DNA of 64,000 nt, taken from Chrysopilus asiliformis. Lineage: Eukaryota > Arthropoda > Insecta > Diptera > Rhagionidae. The DNA lies in NCBI GenBank assembly GCA_964034945.1, contig OZ035962.1, positions 33,197,943-33,261,942 of the forward strand, read 5' to 3'. The position numbers and the translations under genes are program-made. The notes beneath the pieces are model-generated. The model ran no database searches. It worked only from the letters and a program-made list of their open reading frames with translations, and had not been told where the DNA came from. Shown here one piece after another: positions 44,581 to 56,815 of this stretch (position 1 is its first letter; every line of letters begins with the position of its first letter).

Positions 44581-47365
44581 CGGATGGTTCTATGTGTTAG
44601 AACCGATATGCTATCTCTAAAATGATACTCATATAGGCTATAAAAAATCAGACTGAAAAAATGTTTGTGTTCACGTTAGGCAGGTTCCGGCTTATACCGG
44701 GCCCGGCTTATACAGGTTTCACTGTCAAGACGAATACATTTTTAACAGTCAATGAAAACATGACATATTTTATGGACAGCTCACTCGTAATAATCACTTA
44801 TTAGATGAAAATTGCAGCTCCCTAATTGAGGGTTCGTGAAATATTTTCTTTCTTGCAGTTTTATATGGCTTGCGAAGCATGGATGAATTTCAACATTTGA
44901 AAGATTTTGTTGCAACCTATTTCGATGTAACAAATCGAGGCTGAAGCCATTTGTTTGATTTTTTTATAAATACTTTTTTTTATTTTTATATAGCTCATTC
45001 TAAATGAAAATCCAGAAAATACACTTCTTACAAATAAAGCTTCTTGAATTTGTTGGGTTTGCTTGGCGAGTAATTTAACCTATATAAAAGTACGCCGCAT
45101 ATGAAACTGTTCCTTAATGAATGATTTTTAATTCAATAACCTTTCTATATATTCGCTCCATATGTTTTTATTTATTAAAAGCGCGGCATTGCAAAAAAGT
45201 AAAAGGAACATTTATTTTATAAAAGTAACATTTATTTTATAAAAGGGACATTTTACGGATCGTGTGAAAAATTACCCTCGAAAAATAATTCGGTTTTTTT
45301 TATTATTTCCAAAAGTAAACAAACAACAGTCTACAAATACGGCAAATGACATCAAATTGCAATTGTAAACACAACGATTTATGTTTAAGTGCAAATTGTG
45401 CACAGGGAAATTTCTTATTTAGGTTTAAATTTAAGTGATTTTTAATATTCAAATAGATATCAAACATTTTAAAATGTTCTTTATTTTTCAAATAAAAAAA
45501 ATTAACAAAAAAGTTAAATCAAAACTTTAAAATGTTTAACTGTTTGAAATTTAAAGGCGAAAATATAAAATAAATATTTAAATTATTTAAATTAGATTTC
45601 TTATGTCTTTTAATGAAAAATCCACACGGAGTCACGACACTTCATTGCAAAAAATTGACTTTCTCTGCGTCATTGCATGTTTTCATTTAACAGAAAATCT
45701 TTCCCTCTTAAATACTACAATGTGCAGATGAAAAATTATCCCATTTTATAAAAGCATTTATTTATTTAAATATTTTTTTTAACTTTTACAAATATATTGT
45801 TTTTTTTTAAGTTGTTTTTCTCTAAACTTTCAAGATAAAAGAAAAATAAATAAGCTTTATAAAATGGAATAACTTTAAATTAAATTTAAGCATATTGCGT
45901 GTTTAAGAGTTAAAATTCGATAACATAGAATAGATCTGAATTGCATAAATTTAACAACACAATTTAATTAAGGATGACCCATGTCAGTAGATAAATTTAT
46001 GTTCAATTATAACTTTAAAAACTTTTTTTAATTTTTTTTTTTAATTTTATTAAAAGTAGTTATTTTTGGTAAAGTAAAGAGCATGCGTTTCATATTAGAA
46101 ATGTAAAGTTCACGCCGTATTTATTATTAAAAAAATTATTCTTTATTATTAATATTTCTTGTTGTTTTCAAAAACATGCTTTTTAATGAAAGAAGTAAAA
46201 AAATTTGAATTGTTATAAATATTTTATTAAAAATGTATTTATGTTTTTGAAAATTTTAAGAAAAATTAAAAACAATTAAGAAAGTATTTTACAAAACTCA
46301 TGCTCATGGGTCATTCTGTGTCAAATCTATGTTTATTTACAGCCCACAGAAATTTTAAAGAAAATTTTTATACACACAAACCCACACGAATACAATTTTC
46401 ACCAATTAAAGCTGTTCTCACAAAACACAACACAACGACATTGATGAAAAGTAGCTTAAATAAAAGTTTGAAATATACAAAAATATACAAAAAAAAAAAT
46501 ATTGAACAAAAGCGGAAAAATATAAAAAAAATTGGAAAAAAAATAAAAATAAATTGGGAATTGATTTGTTTTTTAAAATAATTTCAATCGGTTTGGTTTT
46601 TTATCAACAAATTGTCTTCATTATTTCCAAAATTTGGTAATATTATAATTTTTCATATTAACTAATTTTTGTCACAAATTAATTTAATTATTCCTATTTA
46701 CCAATAAATAACAATTATTCCTATTTACCAATAACAAACAAATTTCATAAACATATGTGTTTCTTTTTGAATCATTACTAAATGCTTTTTTTTAAATTTT
46801 GTTACTTATCAAATTAAAATTTGTTTTTCATTCGAGATAAATATCCTTGTCAATTTTTCATCTATAAATACATTATTGGACAGAATTAAGGCAGAGAACA
46901 CACAGCAGTATTTTATAATTAATTTTTTTATATAAACAATTTGCCAATTAGATTAATGTTTTACAAATCTAGTTTTTCTGGTTTTTATAATACAATCGAA
47001 ATTATTTTGTTTGTTATTCATTTACAATTAACTGTTTTTTTATTTAAAATCAACATTTATTTAATAATCTCAATTCAAATTGTTTTTTTAGATATTTTTC
47101 CAAAAGGATAAATATACAAATAAAATATTATTCCTATTGGTTTTATGGTAGCATTATTCAATCGTATCTTTATGTACTTTAAATGCAGTAAAATAAAGTT
47201 TGTTTTCATAAATAATTCTGAAGATGATAGTAACCTACGTGAAAGAAAATGTAAGAAAGCTACAAAAGGCTGTTTTGGCGAAAGATTTCAAGAAAAGTCT
47301 TTTGGTTACCATTTTGGGCGAGTTAGACACTTCGCAATAAATGTTTTGTCGACTCCTCGTCGGTA
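44581..47365. other. Gene-free AT-rich intron
   Basis: Short MITE ends near 44697-44723 (GGCTTATACAGGTTTCACTG) and 44768 (TTTTATGGACAGCTC). A short tandem repeat of AACATTTATTTTATAAAAG at about 45207-45246. The rest is extremely AT-rich with frames of low complexity, such as 46300-46581. Confidence 0.5.
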
Positions 47366-48260
47366 GTGGTGGGCAAAATCATACAAGTTAAAGAGTGATT
47401 CATTTATGATTCGTTCACTTCAATGAATCACTCCCAAAGAGTGATTCATTTGAATCATGAAAATTAAAAATAAAAGACCGATTCTAGCGACTGTCAGTCA
47501 ACATTCTTATTACTTACGATTTTTAATTGCTCTTTTTCTCATACCAATACAAATCAAAACAATCAGGGTATTCACAGTCCTCTTTTAAATTGCGGGTAAA
47601 TTTACCGCTCGGTAATTCAGTCAACTTTAACAGATTTTTGCCGAGACGGTAACTTGGTTCATGTAAAAATGAATTACCGGATTCAGTAATTGTATACATG
47701 CCTTGAGTCGTGTTTTCCGGCCCGGTTATTCGGTATCAAGAATCAACCGCGAGTGGCGCTAGTAATGTTTTTTAGTTGTCAAATTTTCTCGCTGGTTATC
47801 TCATCGGACTGCAATTTTTTTCAATTTTGATAGCCGTTGCCACAATAGAAATTCTAAAGAATACATCAAACATGGATTTAAAGGTATGTGACAATCAAAT
47901 TCGCAGTTCATGATTTGGTCACGTATCAAATAAAAGCGCTGTTCTCAAATCTGTGCTGTGGGATGTTCACAGCAGAATATTTTCAGTCTTTTAACATACC
48001 GAAAATACCGAATACCGAAAATTAAAAGAGGATTGTGAATACCCTCAATGTTTGTGCTTCACATCATAATGAGCGTCAGCGGACGACAAACTTTTCTCTG
48101 TTCTGTTATGCATTTTTTTTTGATTCACTGGATGCATTTGTTTTTTTGATTCGCTGGAGGTATTGAGGAGTGAGACTGATTTTTTTTTGAACTGATGAAT
48201 CGCGTTACTTGATTCAGTGCAGTGAAAGTCACTCATGAGTTCCCTATTTCTACTCGACAG
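47366..48260. repeat. Repeat with GAGTGATTCATT words, split by a MITE
   Basis: At 47366-47460 GTGGTGGGCAAAATCAT is followed by repeated GAGTGATTCATTTGAATCA-like words, a style common at hAT ends. After the MITE at 47564-48045 similar words resume (GATTCACTGGATGCAT, TTGATTCAGTGCAGTG). The right end was not located. Confidence 0.4.
47564..48045 (+). mobile_element. MITE with CAGGGTATTCACA ends, copy 2
   Basis: Aligns with 16807-17283 nearly throughout, with a 22-bp insertion near the left end (CTCGGTAATTCAGTC) and a deletion after the GTATGTGAC site. The right end lacks the final G. Left flank CAAT recurs after the right end, a possible 4-bp duplication. Confidence 0.75.
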
Positions 48261-49845
48261 CGGGTTACTATGTTCGAATCGTTTTCCGTGCAACATGTGT
48301 TGTATGTGTTGGTGTCTTCTGAAGTTTTGCGGGTTTATTTGTATAAGTTTTGTGCTTTATTCTGTAAGTTTCGATTTATTTTAATCTTCAGAGATTGGAA
48401 AAGAGAAAACAAAATAGGAAAATCTTCCAATATGGCTGCCGCACGAATGCCGAACGCAAAAGTACGTACGTACACAAATGTTTTCTCCAATAAATGTGAA
48501 CCGTGTGGGTCACTTTTCTTTGACTGATATACCAGTTTTCCATGCGATTGGTGAGTGCGACATGTCATTTTCGAACTCGAATGGGAATGTTTTTCCATAT
48601 GGCATGTTTATTGGGTTAGTAATGGTTTCCTGGTCATTAGAATTTATTGACGAATGATTATTTACGAATGATCACAGATCTGTTATTTCCAGTTGATAAT
48701 AGACTCGTTGTTATTTGAGAATAGTTGGCAACTAGGACAAAAGATGGAAGCCTTCAACAGGTGACACTGTGCTATTTGCGTGCTAGTTACTACTGCCAAC
48801 TAGGAACTAGCCTAATTCCAACTAGGCGTTATTGCGGGAAATTTCAATCATAAGCAATAATGATAATAAAAAGTTTTTTTTAGTCCGTACTGCAGGTTTC
48901 ACGAAATTTCGCCCGCTACTTCGATTTAAGAAGGCCCTCCATTACAACGATTTTTCCCAACTGGAAAAAATAGAAACAAATTTATGTGAAGATACCTTGG
49001 CGAGAAAGGGAAAAAAGAATCAACTGCAGAAATTTATCGGTAATTACAAAAAAAAAAATTCTCCTTATGATTTTATAGCGATTTTATGATTGCAGCTGTT
49101 TCTTCTTAAAAACGGTTGACGGACTTCAATAATGCAACAAACTTTTTTGAGAAATTAAAACAAATATCGTGATGGAAATGCTTTCAATTAAATTTCCCAT
49201 AATAACGAGAAATTCCGGAAAATCCTGCAATGTTTTTGGTTAAGTTATTAATAAACTTTTTGTTTTATTTCACAGGAATGAAAACATAATTTATTTAACT
49301 TCGAAAATGTATATTTTTAGAATGAGTAAAAAAAGGGTCTATATAAGTTTGCCGTATCTTCAGAAAATTCTGCGCACCCCAAGGATTTTGGTACCGCACG
49401 CTACTGAATGTAAGTTTAGTTATGCAAATAGCCGATAATTTACCATATTTTATGTCTGTTGATCGACATATGACCGGTGCAGATATCCTATAATATAATA
49501 CGAGGAATGTCTGTCTGTCTGTCTGTCTGTCTGCACAAACGGTCTCGAAAACCCGCCTAACGATTTTCACGAAACTTGGGGGTTAGGGATTTTCGGGGAC
49601 AAGGAATCGATCTAGATAGGTCTCTCCTTTGAGAAAATTCCTCTCGATACCCCTCGCCTGGTATCTTCGAATTGGGTGGTCCTATATTAATGAAACTTTA
49701 CAGTATTACTAAGGGGGCTAAGGGCTTTTGATTTTTCCATCACAAACCTGACTTTTCCCTCCCCTCGATACCTCCTCAAAAATTGTTTACTTTAAACATA
49801 AACAAAGTGCAATGCGACATTATTCATAAATCTTTTTGTTAATAT
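48261..49845. other. Gene-free stretch with microsatellite repeat
   Basis: No gene recognised. A GTCT/TGTC microsatellite (49509-49533) is followed by CACAAACGGTCTCGAAAAC and CGATTTTCACGAAACTTGG, the sort of conserved flank seen in dispersed insect repeats. Confidence 0.4.
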
Positions 49846-50241
49846 TAGTTGCGTTTTTTTAATGTTCTGAACTAGTTCAGAACAAGCTTTCCATACAAAA
49901 TCCTGCACCACCTTTTCATCTCGAACAGCGCTTGGAACAAAGGGATATTTTATACGGTAATGTACGGTAATGAAATGCTGCTAACTTCAACATAATAAAT
50001 CTGACATTTTATTCTCAATTGAGGATTTTGTGTTGGTGGTTTGTTGGTTCTGTTCGACAGCGAAATAGTTTTAATCATGGGAGATAGCGAATCGTGACTA
50101 TACCAAGAAAATATAGCAGTAACGGCCTACTGATGTAACCAACGTGAAGTTAGTTGCCATTCGAACTCAATGAAATTTCCCACTTACTCTGGATCGTTTT
50201 TTTAATGTTCCGTGTTCTAGAACATTAAAAAAACGCAACTA
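49846..50241. mobile_element. TIR element with TAGTTGCG ends
   Basis: Perfect 23-bp inverted ends (TAGTTGCGTTTTTTTAATG and continuing) at 49846-49868 and 50219-50241. Each end adjoins a short palindrome: TTCTGAACTAGTTCAGAA on the left and GTTCTAGAAC on the right. Non-coding. Confidence 0.7.
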
Positions 50242-51573
50242 TTATTATAACATCAAAAAACAATCTATATGCATAGATGTTGGATTCCCTATCAAAGGGC
50301 GTACTTTTAAAAGCCAATCATATAAATTATTTATTTTTTGTTCTTCTGTTCATTACTTTACTGCAATTAAAATTACGATAGTACATATGAATAGTTTTTT
50401 TTTTAAATTGCGAGTGATTTCAATCTATTGCATAAAAATGTAGAAAGCAGTGATTTTGATAGATTCATTATTAAATGTTTTATAATATGGACGTAATAGC
50501 TCTGAGTAGGATCAAAAGAGGACTCATTAGCTGTACTTATTAGAGTTACTGTGATGTATTTACTTTGCTTATCTTATCTTAATTTTTGATAAAAGTAATA
50601 ACTGCTTGCATATTGCTATTTTAACAGTTTTAACAGCAATATACAAGAAATTTTTATTTTAATACATACTATGTAAGAATACTGTATACAAAACAAGTGT
50701 TTTAAATTATGAATAAATTATGTTTAAATTCTATTAGTTTTATCAAAACAAAAAAATCATCGCAATAAAAATAACACCACCTTTCAGTTAAGGGCTACAT
50801 TTTATCGTACCATAATTTTTATTTCAATAATATTAAGGCTCACTATAGTTGATTATCATCAGTCACTAATTCTAGCGTGATATTAAAAATGATTTATAAA
50901 ACTCATTCAAATTCATACATGTGCGCGTGATTTTATTATGATTGCAAATATCAAGCCAAGCATTCAAAAGGTCATGGAATTTCTGAAAGTTTAACAACCC
51001 TATTTTATTTTTCTGACGGGAAAAAATCAAATTCAATATCTGAGATGAAACTGAGATGAACAATCCGATAGATTTTTTTATGTGCTTTGATATTGTAAAT
51101 TTTCAGAGTGGTGTGTGAGATAAAATTCTGCACATTGCAATTCTAACATCATGAAAACCCAAAACGGATCTGATAGAATTTCAATTTTCAAGCATTTTTA
51201 GATCGTTTACTCGATTCACAAAATATAGATTTGCTCGTTATGTGAAAATGTAATTAATTAAAGTGCAAGCAAAATTTGAGTTTATTCAAACGGAATACAG
51301 GCTAACATTGCATAAAACTTTCGAATTCATGCTGATTAAGTTTGAAATTGCATTTGGTATTTCGTTATTACAACACATTAAAGCACTTTTTTTTAATCAA
51401 ATATAAAATGAACATTTATTGAGCGTGATTTTTATTTAAAATGACAGAAAAGTAAAACATCACTTAGAACAACGATTTGAGGACGAGTTTCTTATTTGTG
51501 CGTTGAATTGTCAAAACGTCTCGGGAAATTCTCAAAATGCGTATGAGGTCTCCTTTAAGGCCGGAAAACAATT
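50242..51573. other. Gene-free AT-rich intron
   Basis: Nothing recognised. Confidence 0.5.
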
Positions 51574-52038
51574 GGCCCCACACAACATTTACGGCGACAG
51601 ATTACGACGACAAAGTTGACTTTGTTGTTCTAAACGTCATTTGCTTTTCATTTGATTTTGACAATGGGACGTGGACCCACATATAACATTATTTTATTAC
51701 CAATTATCATACATAATAGGAATGTGTATATTTTCTAATATTTTCTTTAATTTCCTCTTGAGTGACGAAATTTAGATTTTATGAGATCTGCAAGCAACAC
51801 AGCATACGAACTATATTTTCTAACACTTCCTTTAATTGACGAAATTTGGATTCTATGATGTCCGCATAAGATTTCATTTTGAATCAACCATGAAATTTTC
51901 TCCAGGAGCTGACCAACAAAAGTTAAATTCGATTCAAATTTTTACGATGACAAAGTTGGTCGGATTGATTGTTTACAGAAGCATAGGATACTATGAGTTT
52001 AAAATCTGAAATGACGCCGTAAATGTTGTGTCGGGCCC
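51574..52038. mobile_element. MITE with GGCCC ends and ATT duplication
   Basis: Ends GGCCCCACACAACATTTACG and, reverse complemented, GGGCCCGACACAACATTTAC, flanked by ATT. A 3-bp duplication hints at PIF/Harbinger. TACGACGACAAAGTTG and ACGATGACAAAGTTGG stand in the interior. A fragment of this family lies at 3581-3614. Confidence 0.6.
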
Positions 52039-52638
52039 ATTGTGTTTTGCGCTTTATGCCAAGCAAAAAAGCGTGTAACTAACACAAACTTTTCTATTTT
52101 ACTGTTTTTGTGGGACCATTGTGGGACTTTTTATGTCCACTTATTCACTGAAAACAACCACTTTTTTGAGGGAAAACTCAAAAATACCTTTCCCCGAAAT
52201 TACGGCAGCTGGGAGACATCAGTCAAGCAAAGTGTCACCTTAATTCTTTAGAGAATATTTCAGTGGCAAAAAGCTAAAACATCTTAAGTCGATTTTCAAG
52301 CGAAGCCAAAGTGATCTATCTGGAAGTGCAAATTCAGATCACTTTGGCTTCCCTTGAAGTTTGACTTGCGATGTTTTGCATTTTTGTCACAGATATAAAT
52401 TTTTTGGATCCCACATTTAGTAGCGCCGATTGTTGATTGTGTGTATGGCCGTTTCTATCCGTGAACTGAAGTCGCCCTCAAAAAACTTTTTCAGTAATTA
52501 AATCGGAATTGTTTAGATGACAAATTGAAATAATAAAAATATGGGTTATTGTAGTATAATACTAGTAGTGTTTAGTGGAATAGAAATTGCGCAAATAATA
52601 AAATTATCTCACATCACAATTCGAAATTTTGGAACCTA
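52039..52638. other. Gene-free stretch
   Basis: An imperfect inverted pair (AAGCCAAAGTGATCT near 52304 and AGATCACTTTGGCTTCC near 52336) makes a hairpin. No gene seen. Confidence 0.4.
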
Positions 52639-52910
52639 CACTCAGAAAAATGAAGGCTAACTCGACGACCTACATACGGCGTAATTGGCCTCGGGCAGGC
52701 GCGCGTTCGCCTGCATGTGGGCAAGTAAAACTGAGTTGACCTGTGGTCGGAGAAATTCTGAAATTAAGCCACCAGCAGGTGAAGTAGGGCATTGGGAGCT
52801 GCACGAGTTCACCTTAGAAAGGTTAACTCTGACCGCTAGCTGGCTTACAGAAACCTCTGTAAGGTCAGAGTTAACCTGACAAAAAGTTGACCTGGACATT
52901 TTTCTGAGTG
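52639..52910. mobile_element. MITE with nested hairpins
   Basis: 14-bp perfect ends CACTCAGAAAAATG, flanked by TA. Near the right side AGGTTAACTCTGACC and GGTCAGAGTTAACCT pair exactly, and inside that loop CTTACAG pairs with CTGTAAG. This is G+C-rich compared with the flanks. No credible protein. Confidence 0.75.
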
Positions 52911-53736
52911 TACCCCAAATCCTAAATATAAAAATATTAAAAATTTTGTTCAAAAAATACATTTAAATCGCAAACAGCAAAATTGATTAATTAAAATTTT
53001 TAATTTTATAATACAGAGTTGAAAAACTTTCTCTAATAAACTCTGCAAATTTTTCTGATTGTTTTCATCAATTTTTTATTTTTCTTCTTAAGTACATTTA
53101 GTAGAAAAAGGACATATTTCCTTAAAGCTCTTATTGATTATCAGTTTTTTTTTTAATTTTACGATTTACACATTTTAGATATGAGATTATGTGACTAGTT
53201 AAAAGCAGTAAAGTATTATTTTATATTGATGGCTTATGGCATATTGAGTCCGATAACGTAACGCATAATTTTTTTTAACATCTTATGCAATTAAAATTAA
53301 CAAACATTTCAAATATCTTTACATGACATTTTATAAACTCCGAATGAATTTTGTCGAACGAAAATAACTCTTATGTCCACTACTCACTGTTTAAACTTAA
53401 TAAGCATATTGGAATGTAAAGCTGCGTTAACGGACTGATGGACCATAAGCCTTGCACCGACAAAACATTATTGCGATGATTTTTTTTAGATACCAAAATG
53501 ATAATTATTACTTTATAAGATATTTTTATAAAACGATATTTTATTGATTCATCAAATAAATAGTTTGTGAGAATTTTTGTATGAAATGTTCTGTCTGTGT
53601 GTTTTCGATAAACTATGATTCGAATGATTTTTAGTTAATTTACATTTACACTTACTAAATTAATTTATGAGTCTTTTTCCAATTTCAAAATATTTTCATA
53701 TTAAAACTAATTACACGAAAGAAAAAAATGAGAAGA
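52911..53736. other. AT-rich stretch; possible 3' UTR of short Shab form
   Basis: Directly downstream (minus strand) of the stop codon in the exon at 53737. AATAAA-type signals exist on the minus strand, for example around 53540 (plus-strand TTTATT), but such words are frequent in this AT-rich DNA. Confidence 0.3.
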
Positions 53737-53879
53737 CTAGCTATCGTTCGAATTGTTTTGTTTCTCGTGCTCGTCAAGAATGTTTTTGTTAATCTCCTGT
53801 AGCCGGGCGGATAATGCTCTACGTCGGGGCGTACCAGATCCTTGAGATGGCGGTGTATCGATTAAAACACATTTGTCAC
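53737..53879 (-). CDS. Shab: Candidate alternative C-terminal exon of Shab
   Basis: Open stretch of 143 bases: two bases completing a Gly codon, 46 codons and a TAG. It opens (G)DKCVLIDTPPSQGSG, has TPRRRALSARLQEINK and ends with a short polar tail. The G+C content and codon use are protein-like, unlike the neighbourhood. Its AAAAG/GT acceptor gives entry phase 1, the same as the donor of the core exon at 62488, so splicing gives ...VIVDTGDKCVL. A TGA lies in frame just upstream, so it is an exon, not an extension. The pyrimidine tract is weak. I do not recognise the peptide from other Shab forms; a small unrelated gene is possible. If used, it would replace the tail on the three later exons. 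Confidence 0.55.
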
Positions 53880-54869
53880 CTTTTCACATCGAAATGTCAA
53901 AGTACGATGGTATCGTTGTATTGGTTGGAGATTTTTTTTTATATGCATGATTTCGGTTTTGTCACGAATTTTTCGTAAGGTATTTTTTTGTGTTTCAAAT
54001 AAGATTTCGTGTATTTTTAGTAAAATTTTTACATGTGGCGTTGAAAGCATCGAAAAAGAAAGAAAGAAAAAAATTGCTTGTATACCGTTGATATTTTCTT
54101 TGTAAGTAATTTGTTTTTCAATGGTATTAGGTAATTAAAATCTGTAGAATTTCTATCGTATTCTAATATGTGATATAAAATGGAAGATTTTCTTAAATCT
54201 CTATAGAAAAACTCAATAATTAAATGTTTTAACCCGAAATCTTGCTAAATACTGATTATATTTTTTTAGCACATTAGCAATAAATTTTTTTCAATTTTTT
54301 GTTTGTTTCTGATGTAAAAACCTAGGTTAAAATGTCCAATAATGAAACATCATGCAATGCTATTAACAAAATAATACACTTTGTCTACCTCTAAGTTAGA
54401 TTTTTGAAATACATGTGAATTTGTAATTTTTTTTTCGATATGTACATATTTATAACTTTTGTCGTCTTTTCAATCTGTTTTAAGTAAAAAATATTTTACC
54501 TGTCCTTGTTAATATTTTCTAATGGGATTTTTACTGTTTGCGATTTTGCAGCATTTACAGCATATTAAGGCAAGCAATATCCTACTACAATTTTTTATAA
54601 GGAATATTTTTTTTTTTAAAAAAAGAACGTAAAATTTTAGTTAAAAAACGTTCGGTTAATTTAAAATATCAACACTTCTCTTAAACATAAAATACTATGT
54701 TTTAAAAGCATTAAATGTGGCTTTTTGTACTAGGTTTCTATAATAAATCAATAGAAATGTAGTTCAAAGGCGAGGTTATAGAACACCGCACTGCTAAGCG
54801 AGCAGAAGGAAAATATATGTGTATGAATTGTGTAGCCCACTGTTGTATGATCGTAATGAAGAGAATAAC
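53880..54869. other. Gene-free AT-rich intron
   Basis: Nothing recognised beyond an open frame at 53862-54050 that overlaps the exon acceptor and is AT-driven. Confidence 0.5.
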
Positions 54870-55312
54870 CCCCGTAGCACACTTCAGCTAAGCGAGCTCA
54901 ACTACGTGAGCTAAGTTTCTCGCTGAAAGTAAAATCCTTAGCATTTGCATTGGCGACCGCACACTTCAGCGAAACTATGAAACTACATCGCGTAGTCATG
55001 GGCGACGCGGACTAAGCTCGCTCGCGTAGTTCAGACCTCAACTACGCGAACGACTTCGCTGGCATCGCTGACACTCACATATAAATATTTTCGGCGTTAT
55101 ACAGTGTAGAATCGGTGTTTTCAAAAGTGTAGTATTTTGTGGACATAAATGTGTAAGTGCCAATTGCATTTGGACTGGAAAACGTGAAAATATTTACCGA
55201 AAATATCGCCGCGTAGCTTACCTCAAGTGTGCAACGATCTGAGCTAACCGAGCTAAGCTATGTAACTATAGCTAGCCTCGCTCACATAGCTTAGCTGAAG
55301 TGTGCGACGGGG
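54870..55312. mobile_element. MITE with CCCCGTAGCACACTTCAGC ends
   Basis: Ends CCCCGTAGCACACTTCAGC and, reverse complemented, CCCCGTCGCACACTTCAGC. The interior repeats CTAAGCGAGCTCAACTACG-like words in both orientations (GCGAGC, GCTTAGC, ACGCGAACG), so it can fold into many hairpins. Non-coding. Confidence 0.7.
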
Positions 55313-56206
55313 ATAAATCCCAAACATACTTGTCTGTGATTCGGCATTAAAGTAGCTTTGCCATTGCCATTGAAACTACGAAATTAAATATTTAAAAAAC
55401 ATCTTTTGATTCACAAAACAGTGAAATCATACACTTCACCCAAACTCTTTGCTTCATATCTAAAATTCAAGCCAAATATGGAATATTTATTTCAATTGAG
55501 TAAGAAATTGAGCTCAGCTAAATTATGTCAAGTTATCCGATTTGTAATTGTGCTGTAGAGAGTAAATGCAAGAAAGGCAACACAGAAGGAATAAAGGAAA
55601 GAAAAATTAATCTTAACGACAAAAGCAATTTATCATTTGAAATTTCCCAGAGATTACATTCTTTTAGATTAAAAAAACGTTCCAGGAAAAACTTTTCCAT
55701 TCAGATTCAAGAGGATACGTATAAGAACTTAGTCGTAAAGGTAAAATTGAGTTGGTGACCTTTACGCTCTTTGGTAAGTCTTGAGGCTGTTCTTAATTTC
55801 TACATCAACATAGTTGCCATTTATTATAAGTAAGTCGTTTCTTTTTAAGGCGAATGAAAAATGAAAACTAATTATAGTTGATTACTGTGCTGAAAATAAA
55901 CTACTAAACCGAGCTGTACCAAAATATACTACATTTTGTTTCATTTTAGTTTAAAAATTTTAATCATTGGAGGTATTCACAAAAAGTATTAACTTGGCTG
56001 TTATCGTCGTAAAAGAAATACTTATTGTTAGACTTATGTAAACAACAATAAAATACACCGCAACATTTTTGCAACTTTAACATAATCTGTTTTGTATTAA
56101 CCGTTTGGTGTAAAATATTGAATTTTGGTAAATATATGACATAAGCAAAAAAAAACCTAATAAGGTCAGCAATTGGCACATATTTGACAGTTTAGAGTCA
56201 TTTCTT
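55313..56206. other. Gene-free intron with one doubtful frame
   Basis: A 77-codon frame at 55525-55758 on the plus strand (MSSYPICNCAVESKCKK at its start) is not clearly better than chance and shows no family motif. Confidence 0.4.
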
Positions 56207-56402
56207 AAGCCCAAATCATACTAACAAATGCGATTACGATTGAGCTTCTTCGACCAATAAGGACCAAGGTTTCGTGTCCCAATCGTTGAAAGCTTCGATC
56301 TCATTGGTCGAGAAGCTTTCAACGATAGAGATATGAAAGCTTTGATCTCATTGATCTAAGAAGCTTAATCGTAATTGCAATCGTTAGTCTGAATTAGGCT
56401 TT
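56207..56402. mobile_element. MITE with AAGCCCAAWTC ends, copy 1
   Basis: Ends AAGCCCAAATCATACTAAC and, reverse complemented, AAGCCTAATTCAGACTAACG. The interior pairs GATTGAGCTTCT with AAGAAGCTTAATC and holds GAAAGCTTTGATCTCATTG twice in inverted order. A second copy lies at 61854-62036. Confidence 0.75.
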
Positions 56403-56448
56403 AGGCTCGTTTGCGCGTATTGTTCCTAATTATGTGTCTTAAAGCCCG

Positions 56449-56815
56449 TTTCCATTACTTCTACTGGCCGGCAAGTAGATATAAATCCAGTGGGTCAGTC
56501 ATCCACACGTATTCGGCACTTGCCAGATAGCAACATGACATTCGATTCAAAAGCTGACGCGAAAAATTCGTTTATTCAATAAAAAAAGACAGCCGGAATT
56601 TTTTTTATTTAACAGCACGTGCTAAACTCACACACAGTTGCCGAGCTGACTGTTTGAACTACTTGATGAAAGTGTATTTGTTTTCACTATCTATAAGCAA
56701 CTAAACCGAGTTCCAATTTAGCAGCAAGTAAACGCACATCTAACCCCGACGAATACTATGAGGCAAATCGCGAGTACCGACAAGCTACTTGCCGGCCAGT
56801 AGATAGTGGTGGAAA
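56449..56815. mobile_element. MITE with CTACTGGCCGGCAAGTAG ends
   Basis: Subterminal CTACTGGCCGGCAAGTAG is exact on both sides, preceded by TTTCCATTACTT on the left and TTTCCACCACTAT on the right. Non-coding, 47 bases from the previous MITE. Confidence 0.7.

Noticed and set aside
46300..46581. 93-codon plus-strand frame
   Set aside because: Lysine, isoleucine and asparagine dominate, as expected from AT-rich DNA; no motif or splice context.
48045..48527. Frames on both strands as genes
   Set aside because: They run through repeated GATTCA words of a transposon remnant and a MITE end.
55525..55758. 77-codon plus-strand frame as a gene
   Set aside because: Composition is mixed, but there is no family motif, no neighbouring exon and no reason to prefer it over chance.
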